Shown: positions 1 through 8,231, counted from the stretch's first letter. The stretch: DNA of 64,000 nucleotides from Methylomonas sp. 11b (GCF_000515215.1 NZ_KI911557.1:372001-436000); one strand, 5' to 3'. Made by a program: numbers and translations. The notes: generated by a model not told the origin, from the letters alone.

Positions 1-14
1 GCGGCATTGGACAT
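1..14 (-). CDS. Start of next tail gene (probably tape measure), cut by window edge
   Basis: Only the first four complete codons (M-S-N-A) are visible. The ATG at 14-12 has GGAG seven bases upstream. In Mu-like phages the gene after the tail assembly chaperone pair encodes the tape measure protein, so that is the expected product. The sequence alone cannot confirm it. Confidence 0.4.
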
Positions 15-48
15 AAAAAAACTCCGGTCACGGGATGTAACCGAAGTT
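15..48 (-). terminator. Terminator-like hairpin overlapping a ribosome-binding site
   Basis: On the minus strand AACTTCGGT (48-40) pairs over nine positions (one G-T) with ACCGGAGTT (28-20), with an 11-base loop, followed by a run of seven T. This is the form of an intrinsic terminator. It lies directly before the ATG at 14, and the GGAG of that gene is part of the 3' stem arm. It could end the capsid/tail transcript, attenuate transcription from the palindromic promoter at 76-91, or hide the ribosome-binding site. Confidence 0.55.
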
Positions 49-91
49 TATAGAGGTGGGTGCAAGGTGGTCAGGCTGGAAATGTTTCCAG
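45..91 (-). promoter_or_regulatory. Late promoter element 1 (palindrome CTGGAAACATTTCCAG)
   Basis: A 16-bp palindrome with one central mismatch lies at 91-76. Read on the minus strand it continues CCT, as do the other copies in the direction of transcription. A -10-like TAAACT begins 33.5 bp from the palindrome centre (50-45), and an overlapping TATAAA sits at 52-47. There is no good -35, consistent with an activator bound near -45. It precedes the next tail gene. Confidence 0.6.
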
Positions 92-116
92 AGACTACCG
101 CGTCAGATTCTTTTAA

Positions 117-541
117 TTATTCGAACTTCCTGCCATCCATCGCCGCCGCCACCTTGGCCCACATAAACAACTCGGCCAGCGGCAAGGCTTTGGCAATGGG
201 AAGCGGTTGATTCAACACCTTAGTCACCAACGCCACAGCTATGACGATGCGTCCGACTTTTTTTCCAGGTCGCGCTCCGCATCGTCCGGCTTGGGGAACG
301 CTGCCAGCTCATCAGCCAGCATCATATCGGTCGCGATCTTTTCAGCCCGGAGATAATCCGGCCCGCGCAGCTGCTCGATCAACGCTTCGTCGGTGCCGGT
401 TAAACTCGCGATTAGCGACACCCGCTGCGCCACACCGCCGCGCTTGTCGTAGGACAGGTAGTCTGCGGCGGTGGTGTAGTCGCGGAATTTGAGTTCGGTG
501 ACTTGGGTTTTGCCAAATTTTATGGGATTTAATAGTTTCAT
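117..541 (-). CDS. Tail assembly chaperone, -1 frameshift product
   Basis: The upstream reading frame (541-239) contains the slippery heptamer A AAA AAG at 263-257, in the correct phase near its 3' end. A -1 slip there joins 46 further codons ending at the TAA at 119-117, giving a product of about 141 residues. The extension frame has no good independent start. Paired frameshifted chaperones lying before the tape measure gene are the rule in contractile- and long-tailed phages, including lambda G/GT and P2 E/E'. Heptamer, phase and position are seen; the efficiency of the slip is inferred. Confidence 0.7.
239..541 (-). CDS. Tail assembly chaperone, zero-frame product (Mu gp41-like)
   Basis: A 100-residue protein. 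It starts MKLLNPIKFGK and has the acidic, helical look of phage tail assembly proteins that bind the tape measure during assembly. It lies after the tail tube and SGNH genes and before the presumed tape measure gene, the usual place for Mu gp41. The last codons carry the A AAA AAG slip site, so this is the short member of a frameshift pair. The family call rests on position, size and the frameshift. Confidence 0.75.
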   Translation of the reverse strand: MKLLNPIKFGKTQVTELKFRDYTTAADYLSYDKRGGVAQRVSLIASLTGTDEALIEQLRGPDYLRAEKIATDMMLADELAAFPKPDDAERDLEKKSDASS

Positions 542-546
542 AATAA

Positions 547-2214
547 TTACCCAACAATTTGCAGACCGGCATAGTGCACGGTTTGTTCAGAGCCTGAGTT
601 GTTCGCATTGCCAACCGATGTAAATGGCGCGGACGACTGCAACAGCGACCCGCCGATATTACGGATAGTATTATTTGGGGTTGGGTCACAGTAAAAAGGA
701 AAACTAGACCATACCAACTCTTGCCCTTCCAGCAAGCCTGGCGCGTTTCGCCAACCCAGCTGATTATCCGGAGGAAGATCTGACGGGGCGGACCCGCCAC
801 CAGTCCCTGCACCGACACCGGCAAAACTGCCACCGGTGACGCGGATTTGCCTTTCCATTGATGAAATATTAAGAGCCTTGTGGACAGTGACATGCTCAAA
901 ATACCTCAACACCGACACGCCGGGGACCAAAAGGGTTGATGCTTGCAACGTGGATGTCAAACCGGCATGGTCGCTCACTGCGGCAGCTGATGTCGGGTAT
1001 ATCGACACTAATGGCTCGATCTTGCCCAGCGTATCGACCACATCCGTGACATTGATTTGGCTATTAGCCCCGAACGCATTGCGCTGCCAACCCCGGTGCG
1101 TAGTCGATGCACCGGCGGCCACATTAGTACCGCCCGCAACAGCGGTGCCAGTCGTCGCCTCGAACGTGGAATTTTCGGCTAGATTCAATAGCGACAAGTG
1201 CGACACGTTGGCGGGAGGTGCAAATACCAGCTTGCCGCTAGCCTCTACAGCATCGCGAGTCGCTATCGCGCACAGCGCCTGCCCCCTTGCATTGCGATGT
1301 AATCCATTCCCGCCAGCGGCATCGGCATGTCGGTTAAACAGTGAGTATACTTTGCCATTTGCGTGACCGGTTAGCGCCACCGCCTCTGCATCCGATGCAT
1401 AGCCCAACGGCCACGGGTATCCAGATGCTTGAGCAGTATTGCGGTACAGGTCTGAGGTATTCACGGCAATAATGTCCGTATTTTTGATGCCCTCTGATAG
1501 CACTAGGTCGCGCACTTTGTACCAGTTTGCGCTTTTGTTAGGCGTGTTGATATACGTAGATGGAGACGGCGAATGCAGGATTGGAGTGATGCCCGAATCG
1601 ATCGCTTTGGACTGAATGCGCAGCCACGTACGCCAAATTGCTTGCCAATGTCCTGCAACATCACTGGCATTAAGATCGTTGATCCACGGATCGAATACAC
1701 AAAATACCGCCGCGCCATCCGCTAGTTGTATAGCGCGACGGAATAACACATCGCATGCAGCATCAATGACGTTAATCAGCGTTTGCCCGCTAGCGCCATA
1801 TATGCCGTTGGTGAACTTGCTGGTAGACAACGGCGTAATTTGAGCAGCCGGAATGTCGCACAGCAAATAATCAAATGTACATAACGTTAGCGCGTTGAAA
1901 TACAACAGATGACTGACCGCAGTGACGCCCGCATTAGTAGACCCACCGGCAGTCACATTGCCGGACGTCGCGCTGTAAAACGCATCAATGGTCGGAGAGT
2001 CCTGCGCTATAAAGCTGTGGCCTATTGCAATCAAAATAGGCCGCTTATTAGCCCCAGTCTCGCCTGCTAGCGGACGCAATAAACCATTTGCACAAACAAA
2101 ATCTATATTATTAATCCTCACCAGTCCATTGCCGTACCTTACAGCCCCGCCGTCCGCATCAAAGTCGGCCCGGCTGTCGTATTCCCAAACTCCCCTCGCG
2201 ACTCGCTTACCCAT
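547..2214 (-). CDS. SGNH/GDSL-type hydrolase in the tail gene cluster
   Basis: A 555-residue protein with the block pattern of SGNH esterases: a nucleophile block with GHS at residues 65-67, a G-x-S-G block near 140, an IND block at 178-180 and a C-terminal His block with His306. The rest (about 330-555) is beta-rich, glycine/serine-rich and spike-like. The enzymes are usually acyl- or acetyl-esterases, so de-acetylation of a surface polysaccharide during adsorption is plausible. It sits between the tail tube and tail chaperone genes, where Mu has no such gene. The start has GGGGGCGG upstream. The aspartate of the usual D-x-x-H block is not obvious. Confidence 0.7.
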   Translation of the reverse strand: MGKRVARGVWEYDSRADFDADGGAVRYGNGLVRINNIDFVCANGLLRPLAGETGANKRPILIAIGHSFIAQDSPTIDAFYSATSGNVTAGGSTNAGVTAVSHLLYFNALTLCTFDYLLCDIPAAQITPLSTSKFTNGIYGASGQTLINVIDAACDVLFRRAIQLADGAAVFCVFDPWINDLNASDVAGHWQAIWRTWLRIQSKAIDSGITPILHSPSPSTYINTPNKSANWYKVRDLVLSEGIKNTDIIAVNTSDLYRNTAQASGYPWPLGYASDAEAVALTGHANGKVYSLFNRHADAAGGNGLHRNARGQALCAIATRDAVEASGKLVFAPPANVSHLSLLNLAENSTFEATTGTAVAGGTNVAAGASTTHRGWQRNAFGANSQINVTDVVDTLGKIEPLVSIYPTSAAAVSDHAGLTSTLQASTLLVPGVSVLRYFEHVTVHKALNISSMERQIRVTGGSFAGVGAGTGGGSAPSDLPPDNQLGWRNAPGLLEGQELVWSSFPFYCDPTPNNTIRNIGGSLLQSSAPFTSVGNANNSGSEQTVHYAGLQIVG

Positions 2215-2222
2215 ACCGCCCC

Positions 2223-2585
2223 CTACGCAATCCGCTCAGATATATTGCTCATAATGGTGATCTTGCTTTCACCATCGCCAAAACCTACCGGTTCCGTGAC
2301 GAACGCTTCGCTCATCATGTACACGTGGCCGTCTTGCAGACGGATGATTACGTCTTCACCGGCCACCGCGTTCAACGCATCCATATCGATACCGCTTTGC
2401 AGGTTGATATTTAGCTCCAGCGAGGCCGGCTTGCTGGCCGTGATGTAACCGCCGTCGGTAGGCAGGCGGCCGGCTTTGTGCTGACGCGTCAAGCCAGATG
2501 GGGTAAACGTGCCGGGGTTTTCCCCCAGCGGCAACTTTCCGATAGACGGCACCGACACGGTGCGGATGTTGTTTAATTGGGCCAT
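2223..2585 (-). CDS. Phage tail tube protein (Mu gpM-like)
   Basis: A 120-residue protein lying directly after the sheath gene, as M follows L in Mu. It forms the inner tube of the contractile tail. The sequence has the family's look: an N-terminal segment naming the tube subunit, a central ITASKPASLELNI stretch and a conserved C-terminal ITIMSNISERIA. The start has GGAG eight bases upstream. Its length matches gpM (about 118 residues). Confidence 0.85.
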   Translation of the reverse strand: MAQLNNIRTVSVPSIGKLPLGENPGTFTPSGLTRQHKAGRLPTDGGYITASKPASLELNINLQSGIDMDALNAVAGEDVIIRLQDGHVYMMSEAFVTEPVGFGDGESKITIMSNISERIA

Positions 2586-2609
2586 GTGTCAATCTCCAAT
2601 AAAGTGTCG

Positions 2610-4073
2610 TTAAACGCGCTTCACAAACTGCGCGCGGCCAGCCAGTATCTTGAATGGCGACAATGGCACCGGCGTATCGCGGAAGTTAAAGCGGCTGGGG
2701 TTGAGCGGGTCTTGTTCGACATACAAATTGGCCTTGTAATAATCGTACTTTTGGCACCAACCGAATTCGCGTACCAGCACATTTTGGTAATGGCTCAACA
2801 ACAAGGCGGTGACCGAATCTTTAGTAGTAATGCGCAACCCTGGCTTATAGCCCTCGTCATTCTCAGCCGCCGCCGTGCCAGTAAACTTGCGTTTGGCTGC
2901 GGCAATTTGTGACTCGCGGATACGCTCCATCACTTCCGGCGTATTGATGTCCAGGTATGCGTCGTCGGCGCTGCCATCGGGCCGGTATTGATGCATGGTA
3001 ATCAAGCTCTTGATGTAGCATGAGCCATCCTTAGCTACCTTCATCACCGACATTCCCTTAAACAGCAGGCTGTTGGCGGTCGGGAAATCATCGAAATACG
3101 TCACGCCGACCATGCCGGTCAACTGGATATCTTCCAGAGATTCGACCGGGTTGTTGTAAAGCTGCGGGCCTGCGGCCGCTGCCAACATAGCGGCACTCTC
3201 CCAGGTGGTGGTTGGGTTAATCTCCAACGCTAAATCACAGATGTGCTCGTAGTTTTTGGTTTCGCCAAACGCCATTACTGCGGCTGCATCACCACGATAC
3301 GTGGTAAAGGCTCTAAAGCCGCCTTGCACGGGCGGCTGGTACCGGCGCTGGCTTTCGGTGTGCCAGGCTGCCAGCGTGGCAGCATCGTTAATACCCAGGG
3401 CAATGTAGCGATACCGACGGTTGCTACCAATGATGGTTGCCAAATTGCCGGGTGCAGGGTCGCCCGATCCACCGGACATGGCAGTAATGGTCAGCCCTAA
3501 GCCGGCCGGTTTGATTTCGCCGTACAGGTTCAAACGGATGTCGATGTTGTTGCCGCATGTGCCTTTGTGGCGGGCGGTCAATGTTACCGTGCTGCCTATA
3601 ACCGCAGCCGTCACCGGTATGTCCAAATCGGTAAACGCCGCGTTAATGGCTGTGGCAATTTGCGCCGTGGTCATACCGGTGGTGATGCCCACATCGATCA
3701 GTTTGCCAGCTACATAAATCGCCAGAGTGCCGTTGGCAGTAGCGGCGGCCGTCACTACAATCGTGCCGGTAGCGGCGACGCCGGCGGGATTGTCTGAATA
3801 GGGCAAAACATACACGTCAAACACTTCATCTATTGCCCGGTAACGCGCGGCCATCTGTGCCAGCATAGAGCCAACTCCGCATTTTTGCTGAGCATCGAAT
3901 ACCGAGGTAATGCGGACAATTTCGCCCGCTGCTGCCGTGCCCGCCGCCAGTTTTTGGCCGACCAGCAACACAGCCGGAATATCGTCGCCCAGCCCGGCCT
4001 GGCTGCCGTCGATCTCGACGTAAACGCCCGGATAGCGCAACGAGGCGGGAATGTAATCAAATGCCATGCTCAT
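2610..4073 (-). CDS. Contractile tail sheath protein (Mu gpL-like)
   Basis: A 487-residue protein typical of Mu L/FluMu sheath subunits: an N-terminal IPASLRYPGVYVEIDGS, a central Ala/Thr/Gly-rich domain and a C-terminal sheath domain ending in PLSPFKILAGRAQFV. It polymerises around the tube and contracts on infection. Its ATG overlaps the stop of the preceding gene (ATGA), so translation is probably coupled. The length is close to Mu gpL (495 residues). Its presence makes the virion a myovirus. Confidence 0.93.
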   Translation of the reverse strand: MSMAFDYIPASLRYPGVYVEIDGSQAGLGDDIPAVLLVGQKLAAGTAAAGEIVRITSVFDAQQKCGVGSMLAQMAARYRAIDEVFDVYVLPYSDNPAGVAATGTIVVTAAATANGTLAIYVAGKLIDVGITTGMTTAQIATAINAAFTDLDIPVTAAVIGSTVTLTARHKGTCGNNIDIRLNLYGEIKPAGLGLTITAMSGGSGDPAPGNLATIIGSNRRYRYIALGINDAATLAAWHTESQRRYQPPVQGGFRAFTTYRGDAAAVMAFGETKNYEHICDLALEINPTTTWESAAMLAAAAGPQLYNNPVESLEDIQLTGMVGVTYFDDFPTANSLLFKGMSVMKVAKDGSCYIKSLITMHQYRPDGSADDAYLDINTPEVMERIRESQIAAAKRKFTGTAAAENDEGYKPGLRITTKDSVTALLLSHYQNVLVREFGWCQKYDYYKANLYVEQDPLNPSRFNFRDTPVPLSPFKILAGRAQFVKRV

Positions 4074-4558
4074 AATGCAGGTGCTCCTATGTAATTCAGG
4101 CTGTCGTAGGGGCCTGGATCGGGTAAATAGTTGGTAATCAGGGCGTTAAATCTGTATCGATCAGCCCAGTAAATATCGGTCGCGGTGTACTCCATGACTC
4201 GCCCGCCTTTGAATTTGATAGGCTTGACGTCGGCTGCGACCTCCCACCCCTGCAACGCTTTACGCACAGCGTGGCGATAATCCAGCAACACATCGTCAGT
4301 TTCGCCTGCGCGTTGAGTGCGAATGTTCTCTATCGCAATCACGGCATCGAATGCCAAATCCATATCCTCGGCGCGGCCTTCCGTATCCACGGAATCCGAT
4401 TTGTCGGATGCACGTATTAACCATATGGCCGGCACCGGCAGCGCTTTCGGGTCAATCTGAGCAAATTCGGCCGCCATGCCGAAATCGCGAAACCAGGCAT
4501 GGGTAAAATCCGACGGCTTAGTTCTCAGGTGGTCAAGCACGGGCGTCAGCGAGATCAT
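4070..4558 (-). CDS. Mu gp37-like tail/terminator protein (DUF1834)
   Basis: A 162-residue protein of the DUF1834 type, lying between the gp36-like and sheath genes as in Mu. Conserved features are the N-terminal I-S-L-T-P-V-L-D-H-L block and the strand-rich middle beginning MDLAFDAVIAIEN. It probably acts at the head-tail joint or tail terminator. Start and stop overlap both neighbours (TAATG upstream, ATGA downstream), indicating a tight operon. Confidence 0.82.
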   Translation of the reverse strand: MISLTPVLDHLRTKPSDFTHAWFRDFGMAAEFAQIDPKALPVPAIWLIRASDKSDSVDTEGRAEDMDLAFDAVIAIENIRTQRAGETDDVLLDYRHAVRKALQGWEVAADVKPIKFKGGRVMEYTATDIYWADRYRFNALITNYLPDPGPYDSLNYIGAPAL

Positions 4559-5061
4559 TACCAGTCCTCGATCACGGTCGATGTGCTGCCATAGCGTCGG
4601 CTTGAGCTTTCAAACTGCACCAAGTCTTCGGATATAACCGGATCAAGCGGGCCAGGCGGCGGTGCCGGTACCAAGTCCAGTTCGCCGCGTTTGAACATCT
4701 TGATCATGTCCATCACGCCGTCGTAAGCCTTTTGCACTTCGGCTGTCATGCGCTCCGCGCCTTGCAGATAAAACAATGCGATAGTCGATGCCATCCGTGC
4801 CAGCAAACTGGTTTGGGTGCCGTCCGGCACACCGGCACCGATCAACACCTGCTCGGCATCATTCAGCGCGGTGTCGATAGCATCCAATGCCAGAGTCAAC
4901 GCGACCTGTTCATCAGCGGTGTAGCCGGTCAAGTCGCCACCGTCGATGGCAACCCGCAGCGCCGCTTCCGGCGGCATGGTCTTATCGGCCGGCACCGCCA
5001 GTTGCGCTAAGCGGCGGGCATTGCTGCGGGCCAGTAGATCGGCGCGGGTGGCGAAGGGCAT
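4558..5061 (-). CDS. Mu gp36-like head-tail connector (DUF1320)
   Basis: A 167-residue protein of the DUF1320 type. The N-terminal ATRADLLARSNARRLAQLA and the C-terminal LDPVISEDLVQFESSSRRY are characteristic. It belongs to the adaptor set joining the filled head to the tail. It overlaps the upstream gene by TAATG and is followed at once by the gp37-like gene, in the same order as Mu. Confidence 0.85.
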   Translation of the reverse strand: MPFATRADLLARSNARRLAQLAVPADKTMPPEAALRVAIDGGDLTGYTADEQVALTLALDAIDTALNDAEQVLIGAGVPDGTQTSLLARMASTIALFYLQGAERMTAEVQKAYDGVMDMIKMFKRGELDLVPAPPPGPLDPVISEDLVQFESSSRRYGSTSTVIEDW

Positions 5062-5777
5062 TAGCCGGCTACCGCTTGGGTTTTAACTTGGTTCCAGGCT
5101 TGGTCGCGTTCAGCGGCCAGCACTTTGAAACCGGCCAACGCAGACACAGCATCGATAACCGGCTTACCATCGCTTAACCAGTGCTCGGCGTTGTTGGGGT
5201 CGAGTTGTGCAATGGCCACTTTGATCGTTTCGAGACGGGTATCAACATGCGCTTCAGCTACCGAGGCTTGCTTCGTTTTGGCAGCGGATAACTCGGCCCC
5301 GGCTTCATCCTGGATGGCCTGGGTTTCCTGTTGACTACCAGGAATTTTCCCTGCGTCAGTACCACTGGTGGCTTCCGGCGCATCGGAGGTTGAATCGGAT
5401 GGGTCATTAATAACCCCGTTAAGGCCAGAATCTTTAACATCGTTTATCTCCGTTGCCTGCCCATCAGCAGCGGACGCCGTGCCTACTTGCTCACTATCTC
5501 CTTGTGCGGCGTCCGCCGAGTCCTGCTGCGCTGTGCTCTCGGTGGGTTGTATGGAGTTGCCGCTGGCTTCCGGCGCAGCGGTTTGGACGGCGGCGGCCAC
5601 CTCAACCAACACGGTCGGGGTTTCGCTCACTTCCAGATAGGGGTCTTCTTCCAGCGCGGCGCGGGTGGCGGCGTCGATGTCTTCCAGCTCTTTCCAGGTC
5701 TGGGTAAACTCAATCGCGCAACGGTGGCGCTTGCTGATTTGGCTGCGTGGATTAACGCGGACATAAACTTTGGGCAT
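5061..5777 (-). CDS. Mu gp35/HI1506-like protein with low-complexity middle
   Basis: A 238-residue protein. The N-terminal 50 residues (KVYVRVNPRSQISKRHRCA) and the C-terminal block (LDPNNAEHWLSDGKPVIDAV) match the FluMu gp35/HI1506-type proteins that follow the capsid gene. The middle (about 60-165) is an Ala/Ser/Asp/Glu-rich linker with little predicted structure, longer than usual. A role as head accessory or decoration protein is likely but unproved. AGGAG precedes the start. Confidence 0.72.
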   Translation of the reverse strand: MPKVYVRVNPRSQISKRHRCAIEFTQTWKELEDIDAATRAALEEDPYLEVSETPTVLVEVAAAVQTAAPEASGNSIQPTESTAQQDSADAAQGDSEQVGTASAADGQATEINDVKDSGLNGVINDPSDSTSDAPEATSGTDAGKIPGSQQETQAIQDEAGAELSAAKTKQASVAEAHVDTRLETIKVAIAQLDPNNAEHWLSDGKPVIDAVSALAGFKVLAAERDQAWNQVKTQAVAG

Positions 5778-5811
5778 TTCAGTCTCCTAATGCGGGCAAT
5801 CAAATCGGCGC

Positions 5812-6708
5812 TTACGCTACCCAGGGGGTAACCAGCAGCTCGACCTTTTTGTAGTTGATGTTGTCTTCGCCGGTCGCGAGCGTGCGTTTGGTCAGCAGAT
5901 TTTCAGCGGCGACACGATTGGTTGGCCCGCAAACCAGCAGATTAGGCACCGTGCCCAACTTGATACCGCCGTCACCAGTTTGGGCCAGCATCCGGTCGTA
6001 AAGGGCGGCAAAGTTGGTGGCGTCCAGCGTGGCTTTACTGCCGTAGCAGCATTGCCAGAAACCATAAGCCGCCGCTCCGCGCCACCGGCCGCCAAAACTG
6101 AACACGTCGTTTTCGAAGACATTGGTAGACTGGTTGGCATTAGTTTGCGACTCCAGCGTAGCCGGCACGCGCTCTTGTAAGATCAATGCCGGTGCATTGG
6201 GCGCGAACAAATACCAAGGCGCGCCGGCACCGGCTTGAATATTCGAGGTGGCGGTAACCGCACCGGTACCGTCAGTGTTGGCATACACCGGGTGATCGGT
6301 ATCGAAAAAGAACTGGTCGTCGTAACAGTTGGTAGACCAGCCGGCCAGCAAGGCCGAGAACATGATTTCATCCATCAGCCGAGAGGCTGCTTCGCCGTGA
6401 CCATAAGCCACTGTGGCGTAATGACCGAAATCATCGTCTTCCACGTCGGTACGTTGCACATCAATAGTGGCCTCGTACTTATCGTTGGTGACGGTATAGG
6501 CTTTTTCGGCAATCGCTTTGTGTAGCCGCGAACCGACCCACTTCCTAAATGAAGGCCATTGCGTCAACCAGGCATACGTTGAGCTTTTGCTGGTGGATTT
6601 CATCAACCGGGCAATCATTTTCCAGTTGCTGGGTGTAGCGACCAGGCCTTTATCGAAATTGGCCTGGAGCGTGGTTTTCAGTGCGTCGATTTGCGCTTGT
6701 GTCAGCAT
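5812..6708 (-). CDS. Major capsid protein (Mu gpT-like)
   Basis: A 298-residue protein with clear gpT features: an N-terminal helix, LTQAQIDALKTTLQANFDKG, then the WPSFRKWVGSR and DDDFGHY motifs typical of Mu-like major head subunits. It assembles the icosahedral head on the scaffold encoded just upstream. The length agrees with Mu gpT (305 residues). The start is preceded by AGGAG. The gene is followed by the gp35-like gene in the same transcript. Confidence 0.95.
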   Translation of the reverse strand: MLTQAQIDALKTTLQANFDKGLVATPSNWKMIARLMKSTSKSSTYAWLTQWPSFRKWVGSRLHKAIAEKAYTVTNDKYEATIDVQRTDVEDDDFGHYATVAYGHGEAASRLMDEIMFSALLAGWSTNCYDDQFFFDTDHPVYANTDGTGAVTATSNIQAGAGAPWYLFAPNAPALILQERVPATLESQTNANQSTNVFENDVFSFGGRWRGAAAYGFWQCCYGSKATLDATNFAALYDRMLAQTGDGGIKLGTVPNLLVCGPTNRVAAENLLTKRTLATGEDNINYKKVELLVTPWVA

Positions 6709-6742
6709 CGTTTGCTCCTAATGTAAATGACGGTGCCGGCAG

Positions 6743-7204
6743 TTAGCGGGCGTGTTTTTTCTGTGCCGCGAGGTATTCCTCTTCGGTCACGCCCATCTTG
6801 TCGGCGATAGCCTTTTGTTCGGCAGTCAGCGCGGCAGTACCGGTGGTATGGCCGTCGCCGGCCTGGCGTTGGGTGATGGGCAGCGGTCCGGTGGTTTCGA
6901 AATACTCGGTCAGGGCGGCGATGGTTTGCTTTTCCGCCCAAGGCTTTAAGGCCGGCGCCAATCGACCATCGGTCAAAGCAGCGGTGATCAGGTCGGTTTT
7001 TTTCTGCACTTCGGCAGCGGCCTTGTCATCGTTGATTTGCTTGGTCAACGCAGCCAGTTCGCCGACCACCGCGTCGTGCTCGGCGGTCAATGCGGCCAGC
7101 TGGGTTTTCAGCGTGTTGCGTTCGGCGGTTAATGACGCCAGGGCGGTTTCGGTGTTGGCGTGCGTCACGCGCAGCGCCGCTAGCTCTTCTTGCGGTGTGG
7201 CCAT
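6743..7204 (-). CDS. Internal in-frame scaffold start (Mu gpZ-like)
   Basis: Within the protease gene an in-frame ATG at 7204 (MATPQEEL) has GGAG nine bases upstream. Starting there would give 153 residues containing only the coiled-coil part. In Mu the scaffold Z is made from an internal start in I in the same way. The start and ribosome-binding site are seen; use of the start is inferred from Mu. Confidence 0.6.
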   Translation of the reverse strand: MATPQEELAALRVTHANTETALASLTAERNTLKTQLAALTAEHDAVVGELAALTKQINDDKAAAEVQKKTDLITAALTDGRLAPALKPWAEKQTIAALTEYFETTGPLPITQRQAGDGHTTGTAALTAEQKAIADKMGVTEEEYLAAQKKHAR

Positions 7205-7747
7205 ATCGGTATGCTCCGGATTGGGGTCGGGTAGGGAAAAACGTTTGTTTAATGCCGCCATGCCTTCTTCGCCCAGATCATCCAGGCCGTCGATGGCGGG
7301 GGTATTGGTTAAAGCCACGCTGACCACATCCAGCACCTCGCCGGTGCCGCTGTAGTACCAAAACACCGCACTGATGTAGCGGTACTCTTTATCGGTGATG
7401 CGTTGCTTGGCGGTTTTGGTCCAGTCCACGCCTACCGCGTATAGGCCTTTGCCATCGCGCCATTGCATGTCATGAAACCAGCCAGCGGCGATAACGGGTT
7501 GACCGTTCCATTCGGCGCGCAGGGATTGATGTTCGTAGTCGATGAGGGTGTCGTTCTTACGGTCGCGCAGACGTTGAATCACGCTGGCGGCAATCGTGGC
7601 GTCCAGCAGCCAGGCTTCACAATCTTCCGGCCTGCCATCGGCGGCACGGAAAGGACCGACCGGCAATAAATGCGCTTCGCCGGGCACAGCACCATCGGCG
7701 GCGATTTCGAAGGCAAGCGATGCAAGTTTGACGGCGGGCTTGGACAT
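6743..7747 (-). CDS. Prohead protease/scaffold precursor (Mu gpI-like)
   Basis: A 334-residue protein. The N-terminal half (about 1-180) is the Mu I-type serine protease domain, with the conserved LIDYEHQSL and YRYISAVFW blocks that hold the likely His and Ser residues. The C-terminal half (about 182-334) is a charged coiled coil typical of a scaffold. It lies directly before the capsid gene and heads the leftward late operon, 59 bp downstream of the palindromic element at 7806-7821. GAGG precedes the ATG. Confidence 0.9.
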   Translation of the reverse strand: MSKPAVKLASLAFEIAADGAVPGEAHLLPVGPFRAADGRPEDCEAWLLDATIAASVIQRLRDRKNDTLIDYEHQSLRAEWNGQPVIAAGWFHDMQWRDGKGLYAVGVDWTKTAKQRITDKEYRYISAVFWYYSGTGEVLDVVSVALTNTPAIDGLDDLGEEGMAALNKRFSLPDPNPEHTDMATPQEELAALRVTHANTETALASLTAERNTLKTQLAALTAEHDAVVGELAALTKQINDDKAAAEVQKKTDLITAALTDGRLAPALKPWAEKQTIAALTEYFETTGPLPITQRQAGDGHTTGTAALTAEQKAIADKMGVTEEEYLAAQKKHAR

Positions 7748-7774
7748 GACGACCTCAACAATTCAGTTGCGGCC

Positions 7775-7821
7775 AGTATCCGGATTTGGGCGAGTGGAAA
7801 CGAGGCTGGAAATGTTTCCAG
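7775..7821 (-). promoter_or_regulatory. Late promoter element 2, before protease/capsid operon
   Basis: The palindrome CTGGAAACATTTCCAG (minus strand, 7821-7806) is followed by CCT. A -10-like GATACT at 7780-7775 begins 33.5 bp from the centre of symmetry, the same spacing as at the other copies. It is 59 bp upstream of the protease ATG. No consensus -35 is present, so an activator of the Mor/C type is the likely partner. Confidence 0.65.
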
Positions 7822-7973
7822 GGGGACGGTGTTAGTATTCGATGCGATACCGTCTGATAACGCAAACGGAACCGCGTTCAAAACCCGTTTAAAAACCCGT
7901 AGAAACGTTTAAAGACTTTTGGGATGGAAACGGTGGCGGGATTGGGTGTATTGGGGCTTAGAGGGGCTGTATT

Positions 7974-8231
7974 TCAATTAGCCGGGTTGTCGATTATCGA
8001 AATCCCAAACACCACCCAATCCGGCTTCTGCGCAAAATTCAGGACGTAGGTGATTTTGGCCATGATTTCCCGGCCTGTCACTCTATCGTTGATTTGATCA
8101 TATTCGTAAAGTATCACGGCGTCCCCTTTCTGAAAGCCTCTGTCGCGATTATTGCGTATTTCAAAGAGCTTTTCATGGCGCGCGGTTGCTTCAAAAAATG
8201 CGGGAAAGGTTTTTAGGTGATGAATCATCAT
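7974..8231 (-). CDS. DUF3850 (ASCH/PUA-like) small protein
   Basis: An 85-residue protein of the DUF3850 type: an N-terminal IHHLKTFPAFFEA, then KLFEIRNNRDRGFQKGDAV and the C-terminal WVVFGISI strand. The fold is PUA/ASCH-like, usually an RNA- or modified-nucleotide-binding module. It sits alone between Mor and the late operon, a common place for an accessory (moron-like) gene. Its function in this phage is unknown. Confidence 0.75.
   Translation of the reverse strand: MMIHHLKTFPAFFEATARHEKLFEIRNNRDRGFQKGDAVILYEYDQINDRVTGREIMAKITYVLNFAQKPDWVVFGISIIDNPAN

Noticed and set aside
7..210. Rightward 67-codon frame at the left edge
   Set aside because: It runs across the hairpin, the palindrome and the frameshift extension of the tail chaperone, all read leftward; no ribosome-binding site.
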